This document shows, in pieces, positions 56,245 to 64,000 of a stretch of 64,000 nt of DNA (positions are counted from its first letter, which is position 1; every line of letters starts with the position of its first letter). Source of the stretch: Ditylenchus dipsaci (taxonomy: Eukaryota; Nematoda; Chromadorea; Rhabditida; Anguinidae); NCBI GenBank assembly GCA_004194705.1, contig SADC01000003.1:124001-188000 (forward strand), read 5' to 3'. The notes beneath the pieces are model-generated. The model ran no database searches. It saw only the letters and a list, made by a program, of their open reading frames with translations, and had not been told where the DNA came from. The position numbers were made by a program, and so were the translations under genes.

Positions 56245-58369
56245 ATGATTCCAACAACGACAAGTTCAGGTGATGATCTTTTTATTCTTCTATTTTGCCA
56301 AAAACACAATCATATTGATTTTCATTCAAGACAGTAAAAGCAGTAGCGTTGAACAGCGTGTACCTATTGGCTGGAAGCCAGTTGCTCCTGATGGAGGTTA
56401 TGGATGGGGCAAGTAATTTTCTAAATGACTTGCTTTGAAGGTCTTGTTTAAGTGGTCGTTTTTGGAGCTTTTCTCATACATGTCTTCGCTGATGGATTCG
56501 TCTACTCTTTTGGTGTTATTGGGCAATCATTGGTGGATGTTAGAATTTTTCCCTTGAAAGTAGTTTTGGGAGTCCTACATGATATGTGTTTCAGAAGTAC
56601 GGCTATAGCAACAGTGAAGTGTCAACTATTCTTTCTCTACTGTCTGGATTGATGTATGCCATTGGAATTATTGCTGCTGTTATGTGCAACAAACTTGGGT
56701 GCAGAACGACTGCAGTTATTGGTAAAAAAAATTCATAAATGTGATAACTTTCATAGTCGTTAGTTTTAAGGAGCTCTTCTTTCGGCTGCTGGGTAACCTA
56801 CTGAACCCTCTTCTATTCCTTATTATTGACCATTTTCAGCTGTGGAGTTTCATATTTTGCCACTCACTTGATACATCTCGTTTTTTCTATTGGAGTTGTC
56901 ATGGGCGCGGGCTTAGGGCTGCTGTACTGTCCTGCAATCGTTATTGTGACAATGTACTTTGAAAAGAATCGCTCCCTAGCTACTGGAATTACTGTATGCG
57001 GCTCTGGTGTTGGAACCCTGGGATTTGCAAAGCTCATCGCATACTTCATAACCCTGCTTGAACCAGACTTGCTGGCCATATTTCCAATTTATGGAGGTTG
57101 AAATTTGCAGAAAAGGCAATAGCTCATTTGTATTTTTAGGCATCCTACTCCTGTGCATACCTTGTGGATTGCTGTTCAAGCCCGTTCCCCTGGAGCCTAT
57201 CTATGAAGAAGATGACGAGGAATTGGCGTTAAAGCAAAGAAAATTGAAGTTTGATCAGAAGGAAGCCAGTTGCCAGCTGTCTTTTCGTCAAGCTCTTTTT
57301 GATTTAAGAAAAGTGCCGAATTTCTTGTGTTTGTGTGTCAGAAGGCTTTCAAATTTCTTGGGTTTGCATCTGTTAGGCAATCCCTGCTACATGGTTTACC
57401 TTGTATCAAGTGTATTAGTCACTGTTGGCTTCAACGCTGCGCCAATGTTTCTACCTATGAATGCCGAAGCCGTTTTAAACAAGGAAAAGCAACAAGCTGC
57501 CAATGCCGTCTCTTTCTATGGTAGTTTTAATTTCATAATGCTCCATTCATACTTCCCGCAGGACAATTGTGTACCACGGCTTATGTCCTGTGAGTTAGTC
57601 CGAATGGACAAATTTAAGACTTCATGGTGTTAGCAGTAAAATATGCGCCGTATGTCTGGTACCGGAGGTATGTACCGCAAGGCACTCCAAAGTTATCACT
57701 GTCTTGTCCTGTGTCCTGCGAGAAGTATGCATTGAACTTCGTAATATTTGTTTGTTAAGGCTTTGCAAATGTGTTGGGGCGACTCTTCTTTGGGTGGATA
57801 TGTGATCGTAAGCTGCCTTTCAAGTGGGGTAAGAATCATGAGAATAATCGGTTGTGGATATATACTGCTGCTTTAATGCTATCGGGGCTGTCAGCGTGCC
57901 TCGTTTTTGCAATGCACAATTTCATTGTGTATGTTGCGTTTTGCTCCTTCTTTGGCTTTATGGTCAGCTCCTATGCCGCGCTAACTTCTGTTTTGCTGGT
58001 AGATTTGATTGGAATAGATCTCATGACAACTGGCCTGGGGCTCTTATTGCTTTTTCATGGAGGCGCGTGCATCGCAGGTCCTGTGATCGGTGGTTAGTTA
58101 TTGTGTGCGTTTAAACATTCTTCTATTTGTTACGTTATTTAGGTTATCTGTTTGACATTTCAAAAGACTATGGTTGGACATTTGCGCTAATTGGTGGCTG
58201 CTTGTTGGTTGGCGGGCTTATTCTTCCAGCAACACATTTGGTTCCAGGGCGGCATATTCCTGTGAAAGAACAGCCGCAAACGGAAGAGAATATAGTTCTG
58301 ATGGACTCAATGCCAGAAAAAGACCTCGATATGTATATTGACAATATAAACGTGTTACACACTGTTTAA
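56245..58369 (+). CDS. SLC16-type monocarboxylate transporter (MFS)
   Basis: A plasma-membrane carrier of the SLC16 family. The substrate cannot be told. Nine exons: 56245-56269, 56331-56408, 56453-56538, 56595-56721, 56771-56792, 56840-57096, 57140-57520, 57760-58092 and 58143-58369. The family signature PDGGYGW-VVVFGAF in helix 1 is formed across the 56408/56453 junction. Other matches: KYGYSNSEVSTILSLLSGL, GLGLLYCPAIVIVTMYFEKN, LATGITVCGSGVGTL, a central loop EPIYEEDDEELALKQRK, FANVLGRLFFGWICDR, VLLVDLIGIDLMTTGLGLLL and GPVIGGYLFD. About twelve membrane helices are expected and the visible hydrophobic segments fit. The second intron starts with GC instead of GT and exon five has only 22 nt. 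An acidic cytosolic tail ends NVLHTV-stop. Confidence 0.93.
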
Positions 58370-58593
58370 TTTGAATTTTATCATGTTTGTTGGAGATAAA
58401 CTCGTTCTGTGAGTTTTCGGCTGCAACTGCTTGCATTTGTTTTTATAAGTATTTTCTTATGAATTTTTGGTGGTGCTTGCTGGGGTTAAGAAAGTAGGGT
58501 TTGTTCGTAGTTCTTCAGTCTGGCTTGCTATTTCCAAAAACCCACTCATAAAATTAAATTGAGCACGCCGACAGCCGTTGAGGGCTGCTTTTT

Positions 58594-58599
58594 AATAAA
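58594..58599 (+). terminator. AATAAA poly(A) signal of the transporter gene
   Basis: AATAAA lies 225 nt after the stop. A second AATAAA follows at about 58627. The converging phosphatase-like gene ends only about 70 bp further on. Confidence 0.5.
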
Positions 58600-59319
58600 G
58601 TAACACTAATTTATTGTCAAAAACCAAATAAAACAATGCCATAATCTATTCAGAAACTTTCATTAACTATTGTTTTGCTAAATTACCCACGGATTCCATC
58701 CACCACTTAGGTATCAACTCGTACTTGCGGGCTGCTTCAAATATTTCAAGTCTTTCAACTGATGAATTCCAGTTAGCACAATCATAGTGTCAAGGCCATG
58801 TCGAGTGCCAAACCTTGAAACGAAGGAGAAAAAATGTTTTAAAATAATTATCGATTCTCATACCAAATGTCAGTGTCACACCTAAACTTTTTTCTTTGGT
58901 TTCATTTAAAGCAATGCATCTACCTGTCGCCAACCATTAAAGTTCTCTTCTCATCAATGTGAAATCTTTCCCTGATGTAGTTAAAAGCCGCTGTGTGTGG
59001 CTGGAATCAGCAGTTATGTAAAAGCGTAATGTTTTAAAAATTACTTTTCCCATAACGATAGGTTCTCGTCCAGACACTGCTCTCAACACGCTGGACTAAA
59101 ACAGTTGATAAATCAATAGTTTACCGAGTAATTTATAATATTTGTTGATTAAGCGAGTCTACGTAACAGGGTTGACCAATTCGTCGTCAAAATAAAAATG
59201 GTGTTCATTCATCAGTAAATTGACTGGCACATTTACCTAGACTTGCCGACACAAAAGCAAAGTTGGCCTCGATTAGGGCTCATATCCGGTCAATGTAAGG
59301 GGATAAAAACGGAGATGAG

Positions 59320-59640
59320 AAGATTGGGCCATTGCAAACTGGTCCACTTAAAATTGGGCCAAGGCAAACTGGGGCAATTTCAAATTGGGCCGTGATTTTG
59401 AGTGAAATGAAAAAGTTGTCGACAAGTTGGCCCAGTTTTGATTACCGTATTTCTTTTAATTTAGCTCCCAGGGCTGAATTTTTCGGATGCCTAAAAATCT
59501 TGAAATTGTAAATCAAAAATGGTCCTCACTCTGAGTTCTAGTCAAAAAACAGGTGGGGAGGGGGGGGTTGGCTAAATTAGAGGAAATACGGTAGTCCAGT
59601 TTGAAATGGCCCAATCTTCTCTTCCCAAAAAAACAGATCA
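59320..59640. repeat. foldback of AAATTGGGCCAAGGCAAACT units, split by a MITE
   Basis: Copies of a ~22-bp unit (AAATTGGGCC..GGCAAACTGG) lie at 59325-59440, and complementary GGCCCAATC words at 59605-59620. The element at 59445-59591 interrupts the structure. All lies in an intron of the phosphatase-like gene. Confidence 0.65.
59445..59591. mobile_element. short CCGTATTT-family MITE
   Basis: CCGTATTTCTTTTAATTTAG and its near complement, flanked by TA at 59443-59444 and 59592-59593. At 147 bp it is the shortest copy. Its interior (AATCAAAAATGGTCCTCACT) supplies the empty-site comparison for the insertion at 30343. Confidence 0.82.
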
Positions 59641-60799
59641 CTCCCCAATCTATAAATTAAGTTTTCGGCCCAAAAACCAGCAAACACTGTGGTTAATTTT
59701 AAAATTCTTTTCTAAGAAAACGAGCAAGATAAATTTTTAAAAAATTTCCTGCAATCATTTTTCTAAAGCTTTACAATTTTACTTTTCCGAGTATTAATTT
59801 GAACCCATTTGGGCGGCATGTACCAAATAGGTACAAAATTTCTTTACCCCTCTTTATTTTCCGCAAATTTGAGACAGCAAAAACTTGCTCAGAATATCGA
59901 TCGCTCACCAATTTCTGTTCCTATTTTTTTCGTTATTATCAACAATTTTTTTGTCTTAAGTTAATTGAAATGAATTAAAAACATGCATAGTCAAGCTACA
60001 TGCATGTGCTAATAAATACTTACCACACAACCAGCTCCTGGCACAACAATTCCGGGCACATTTCCAGGAAAACTCAGATCTTCATTGGTCGCAATAAAAT
60101 GAACTTTAGGGTCTTTCAAGTAGTTGACTGCTTTCATGATTTTGGGATATGAAATGTGGGGTCAAAACTGCAGACTACAGCAGATGCTTTTTTGGACATG
60201 TCTATATCCATCATAAAAGTTTCCTAAAAACCAGCTATTAATACAATATTAGGTGTCAAAATCCTACATCTGTATGGTCTGACAGATGGTCAGGGCCAGG
60301 TCCAAAACTCTCGATTCCAGCATAATCTTTGAGAATCTTTTGCAATCCAGTTGTACCCACTAATAAAAACAAATTTTTAAACAAAGCGATAAGCGAATTA
60401 GAAACCTAGATAAATTGGCAAGTTTTTTTCAATAGAAGAAGAGATGCCGCTACGCTCATTGGGATCAAGGGTTTCACCCTGTTGCAACTTTTTTAGTTCA
60501 TGTGCAGCCACTAATCCCGCACTGACCAAGTTCTCCTCTTTCAGGCCTAAATAAAATTATTATTTTTTGTTGAATGGACTTCTTATTATTCTATTTAATT
60601 TTTACGAAATCAATACTTTTAAAATTTTGTGAATATTATCCTGAAGGTAGTCAAATATTAGATCAGACCGGATAAAATCGTCAAAGACCAAGTCAGTTAG
60701 TTTTTTGCGCCAACTTAATAAGCATGAAATTTGGGACCAGACGCAACATTTAGTACAATCCGCCTTTACAGTGTTAAAAAAAAGTTTGGCTAATATTTA

Positions 60800-61023
60800 A
60801 ATCTGCTGCCAAAAATTTGAATTATGCTGCCAAAATCTTTAATTCTGCTGCCAAAAATTTGAATTTTGCTGCCAAAAATTTGAATTTTGCTGCCAAAAAT
60901 TTGAATTTTGCTGCCAAAAATTTGAATTTTGCTGCCAAATCCATTTTTCTGCCAAAAATTTGAATTTCGCTGCCAAAAATTTGAATTTTGCTGCCAAAAA
61001 TTTGTAATTTGCTGCCGAAATTT
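60800..61023. repeat. 20-bp tandem array GAATTTTGCTGCCAAAAATT
   Basis: Eleven or so near-identical 20-bp units, one of them deleted. The same unit runs in opposite orientation at 61985-62046 and 62836-63080. Confidence 0.92.
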
Positions 61024-61174
61024 CTCGACCTATTTCCACAGCCTGATCTTAGTTCCATGTCCATCATTTATGACTTTACTTGAGATAGTCGCACCAAATG
61101 CTATATTTTTAAACTACTGCGTGAATTTAAATTCTACCTACGAATAAATTGTAAAGACGAGTTTTCTTTCTGAT

Positions 61175-61180
61175 TTTATT
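61175..61180 (-). terminator. AATAAA poly(A) signal of the gene at 61273-61920
   Basis: Minus-strand AATAAA, about 95 nt beyond the stop codon at 61273. Confidence 0.5.
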
Positions 61181-61272
61181 AGAGATAATGACAATGCAAG
61201 AGACGTTCGTAACGACAACAACAAATCACTGCATATCTTAACAAATGCATAAATTCAAACACCGAAAATTCA

Positions 61273-61920
61273 CTAAGCTTGTGACGGTCGGAGCTGCGCA
61301 GGCATTGTTTCTGACAAATTCGAGATTCCAATGAGCAGACAATGCAATGCTAGCTAAAGAAAATTTTCGCTTGAAAAATCACTCATCATTTCACGATCTG
61401 ACATACCTTGGCGGAATTCTTATGGAAAAGCAGCCGATTGAAGGAAATCGATCTCAGCTAAAATTTCATTCTCAGTCACTTGGGCACTTTAAATTCTTTC
61501 TTTTTTACTTCAGCTTTGATTGCCAGCGAAAACTGCTTGTAGCACCATTTTGTCTCAATTGATAGTGCAAGGGAAATTAGACGAAAGACTTTATTGGCAT
61601 GGTCGGGCGACGAATTCTTAGCACAGCAGGACAACTAAAAATTTTTTTCCTTTGTAGCTGCATTGATAGGTTTCGACAGTGTGCTTATATCCAACGATAG
61701 GCAACGATAGGCACTAGCCCCAACATATTTCAATAAATACTGAGTAACACAGATAACAAAAAACTTACAGTCTCCATTCATTGCTTGACCGAGGATTGTC
61801 AAAGAGCTTTTTCCAATCTTCCAACTCGTCATCTGCATCTGAACCTTCAAAGTTTTGGATCACGGCGTAGATAATTTCTGCAGTACGCTTTTTCGGATAA
61901 ATGACTTGTTCGATATGCAT
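61273..61920 (-). CDS. unrecognised gene, 3' exons
   Basis: Four exon candidates: 61769-61920 (MHIEQVIYPKKRTAEIIYAV...DDELEDWKKLFDNP...NEWR), 61509-61634 (NSSPDHANKVFRLISLALSI ... CYKQFSLAIKAE), 61407-61457 (LRSISFNRLLFHKNSAK) and 61273-61353 (LALHCLLIGISNLSE...RPSQA-stop). The last three join in phase with GT-AG introns of 51-53 nt. The first to second junction is out of phase by one base, so an exon boundary is wrong or a base is missing. The first exon follows CTGTTTCAG directly, so it may be trans-spliced or have upstream exons. Helical, Leu-rich composition suggests a scaffold-like protein, but I do not recognise the family. It lies between two inverted copies of a 20-bp array. Confidence 0.5.
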
Positions 61921-62046
61921 CTGAAACAGATAATAAAATGATTAAGAGGTGAACGAAGATGGAAAAAATACAGATCGGCGACTAAAAACTGAACAGGGAT
62001 AAATTGGCAGCAAATTTCAAATTTTGGCAGCAAAATTCAAATTTTT

Positions 62047-62835
62047 GGTAGAGATGAAGACAGGACAGGATCCTGTCCTGGTCCGTCCTGTTCGAAATTT
62101 ATAAATAAAACAAAATCCTGGTCCTGGTCCTGGTCAAATTAAAAAATCCTGGTCCTGGTCCTGGTATTTCGGCCAATCCTGGTGGTCGAATTTGGTAAAT
62201 ATACGTATTTACTGTATTAAGTCCCCATGGGGAGTTATTTTTTAACCTCTAAAAAATCGAAAAAATTTGAGGTCGATTTCGAGATTTTGGGTGCTCAACC
62301 AAAACCTGAAAAGTGTAATCAGGTAAATTCGCGGCAACTAAGAAAACGCAAAAACGGATTTGCGAAATGTTCGCTCTAGGCTGAGATATAAGGTCCGTAG
62401 GGTGGGAACTTATTAGAGGGTGATGAGTTATTAGAGGGTGGGTAGTTAATACAGTAAATACGGTAAATGGTATTTTTTCGAAATGTCATATTGAAACGAA
62501 TTTTGATCGAAATTACCTTTGCATTTTTCACTCGGGTATTTTCATTCATTCATTTGGAATACAATCTGTTATTCTAAAGTGTTGATTTCTGCAATTTTTG
62601 GACATTAAGTTTCTCATTGTTTACTGGATGTAATGAATGTAGAAAAATGTCAATAAAATTTTGCTCACAGTTTAAACCGGATTTCTGGAATTTAACGAAA
62701 ATCCTGGTTTTTGGACCAGGATCCCGACCAGGATCCTGGTTTTTAAAATTTCTAATCCTGGTCCTGATCCTGGTCTTGGACAGACCATAAAATCCTGTCC
62801 TGAAATCCGTCCTGGTCCCGTTTCTTCATCTCTAA
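62047..62835. mobile_element. foldback element with CCTGGT repeat arms and AGAGATGAAGA ends
   Basis: Ends AGAGATGAAGACAGGACAGG and its near complement (CCGTTTCTTCATCTCT). Arms are CCTGGT hexamer arrays (62110-62185) and their counterpart (62690-62800). The insertion splits the 20-bp array. It itself contains a CCGTATTT-type MITE. Confidence 0.78.
62203..62463. mobile_element. CCGTATTT-type MITE inside the CCTGGT foldback
   Basis: Left ACGTATTTACTGTATTAAG, right TTAATACAGTAAATACGG. The interior TTGAGGTCGATTTCGAGATT and GGCTGAGATATAAGG are as in the other copies. The left end has lost the leading CC. Confidence 0.72.
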
Positions 62836-63099
62836 TTTTTGGCAGCAAAACTCAGATTTTTGGCAGCGAAATTCAAATTTTTGGCAGCAGATTTGATTTG
62901 GCAGCAAAATTCAAATTTTTGGCAGCAAAATTCAAATTTTCGGCAGCAAAATTCAAATTTTCGGCAGCAAAATTCAAATTTTTGGCAGCAAAATTCAAAT
63001 TTTTGGCAGCAGATTTGATTTGGCAGCAGAATTAAAGATTTTGGCAGCATAATTCAAATTTTTGGCAGCAAAATTAAATACCACCCAAAAAGTTTATAC

Positions 63100-64000
63100 C
63101 CTTGCGGGGTAGCTATCTGGTGCTTTTCACACCCATCCTGAGTGCACCAATGCTTTATGATATTTTTTTTTGGGCTAAACTTTACTTGACCCCCCCCCCC
63201 CACGGCTGACCACTTTTTGTCAGGAATTAAAAAAACCGACTGCATATTCGTGTTTCTCGACCCCGATTTATCCGGGAAACAGTCAACAGATTCTGTGAAA
63301 GTGAAAAAAAATTTCGAACCACGGGGGGGGGGGGTATCATGGTTTTTAGTCAAAATTTGAAAATTTGAATTGCCGCCTTTTGAATTTTTAAGGGAATGAG
63401 GGCTGTATTAGTAGGGAAGGGGATAAAAAGGGGCCACTTTCGGGCGGCGGTAAATTCGTCCCTAGGTGAATTCGTCCCCAGGTTCGTTCTAATTCGTTCT
63501 ACCCCGTTTTGGTCACTGGAGCTAGGCAAAAGAGACTCTATATGCATTTTATGGTCAAGAGTACTTCTCGGAATCATGTCTAAGGTAAGTGAGTTTGTTG
63601 GGTGGGTGAAGTCGTAATTTTGGCCCTAGAAAACCCGATTTCCCACACAATTCTAAGGTAGAAAAATATTTGCTACTAGCAGGATTCGAACCTGCTCGAG
63701 AATTTTGAATTGGCGGTTTTGTGGACGAATTTACCTGGGACGAATTTACCGCCGCCCGAAAGTGGCCCCTTTTTATTCCCTTCCCCTCCTAATACAGCCC
63801 TTATTCCCTTAAAAATTCAAAAGGCGGCAATTCAAATTTTTAAATTTTGACTAAAAACCATGATACACCCCCCCCCTCCTGTGGTTCGAAATTTTTTTCA
63901 CTTTCACAGAATCTGTTGACTGTTTCCCGGATCAGTCGGGGTCGAGAAACACGAATATGCAGTCGGTTTTTTAAAATTCCTGACAAAAAGAGGTCAGCCG
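63100..64000. mobile_element. palindromic element running off the window end
   Basis: Left arm 63180-63470 (C-run, GTCAGGAATT, TGCATATTCGTGTTTCTCGA, AATTTGAATTGCCGCCTTTT, GGGCGGCGGTAAATTCGTCC) is the complement of 63730-64000. The centre (63490-63720) is unpaired and includes on the minus strand GCAGGTTCGAATCCTGC, a perfect tRNA-type T-arm without the rest of a tRNA. The right end lies beyond base 64000. Confidence 0.7.

Larger units (their letters stand above)
58667..60546 (-). pseudogene. phosphoglycolate phosphatase/PDXP-like HAD protein, N-terminal half missing
   Basis: Seven exons with good splice sites: 60406-60546, 60268-60359, 60024-60223, 59045-59095, 58924-59000, 58864-58881 (18 nt) and 58667-58813. 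They give LVSAGLVAAHELKKL, a cap region, CSFDPTFHIPK, KAVNYLKDPKVHFIATNEDL, VVPGAGCV-SSVLRAVSGREP, VMGKPHTAAF, RTLMVGDRCDTDIWFGTRHG and MIVLTG, then SSVERLEIFEAARKY and LIPKWWMESVGNL. This is the order of the PGP/PDXP phosphatases. Missing upstream is the DxDG nucleophile domain. No exon for it is found before the next gene at 61273. Two frame breaks occur: PK|MKAV (CCCAAAATCATG near 60144) and LTG|SSVE (GGAATTC near 58770). Each is repaired in principle by one more A in an A-run, so decay or base-calling errors are both possible. Confidence 0.8.
61985..63080. repeat. inverted copy of the 20-bp array, interrupted by a foldback element
   Basis: TTGGCAGCAAAATTCAAATT units lie at 61985-62046 and again at 62836-63080. 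The block 62047-62835 between them is an inserted element. Confidence 0.85.

Noticed and set aside
60660..60720. Minus-strand LTDLVFDDFIRSD, considered as the missing nucleophile motif of the phosphatase gene.
   Set aside because: The motif should read DxDG followed by V-L-W. Here the second acidic residue is followed by F-I-R, no suitable splice sites frame it, and the rest of the domain is absent.
60822..61067. Repeating KFKFLAA / NSNFWQQ frames.
   Set aside because: Translations of the 20-bp array in several phases, not a coiled-coil protein gene.
1..64000. Retroviral or LTR/LINE coding sequence, CRISPR, rRNA or complete tRNA genes.
   Set aside because: I looked for reverse-transcriptase motifs, repeat-spacer arrays and cloverleaf-compatible boxes and saw none that holds up by eye.

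Overview
The window is animal nuclear DNA, AT-rich and packed with repeats. Genes are split by many short introns (often 42-60 nt, several ending in TTTCAG), and four genes have a pyrimidine-rich AG just upstream of the ATG that looks like a spliced-leader acceptor. This points to an invertebrate, perhaps nematode-like or another trans-splicing ecdysozoan. The taxon is my inference and is not proven. There are no prokaryotic operons, CRISPR arrays, rRNA genes or intact tRNA genes.

Layout. 1-16 kb: a possible 3' terminal exon at 185-361, then almost only repeats: hairpin elements, inverted minisatellites, a 1.5 kb TTAA-flanked palindrome, a diverged ~170-bp tandem array and a shrunken hAT element. 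16.8-24 kb (+): a gene pair, little elongation complex subunit 2 (ICE2/NARG2) followed at about 300 bp by polynucleotide kinase 3'-phosphatase (PNKP). 24.4-28.1 kb: a Mutator-like element with transposase remnants, whose ends are inverted minisatellites. 28.9-30 kb (-): a decayed very-long-chain acyl-CoA dehydrogenase. 30.2-31.7 kb: a hairpin element with a second element inserted in it that carries a Myb/SANT-like gene. 33-41.5 kb (-): a copine gene of about 14 exons whose introns hold many mobile elements. 44.1-46.3 kb: a piggyBac element with exact TTAA target duplications and ~750-bp inverted arms. 49-50.2 kb (-): a secreted Gly/Tyr-repeat protein. 56.2-58.4 kb (+): an SLC16-type monocarboxylate transporter. 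58.7-60.5 kb (-): a phosphoglycolate-phosphatase-like gene lacking its N-terminal half and carrying two one-base frame breaks. 61.3-61.9 kb (-): exons of an unrecognised gene. 62-64 kb: nested repeats.

The genes do not form one pathway. ICE2 (snRNA transcription) and PNKP (DNA end repair) may be co-transcribed, judging only by orientation and spacing.

The main systematic signal is the repeat architecture. First, many hairpin elements are flanked by TTAA and some share ends with the piggyBac element. Second, a TA-flanked hairpin family (ends CCGTATTT/AAATACGG) is present in at least eight copies. Third, at least eight structures have arms that are each a different short tandem repeat facing its inverted copy. 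Several of these are nested, so the order of insertion can be read.
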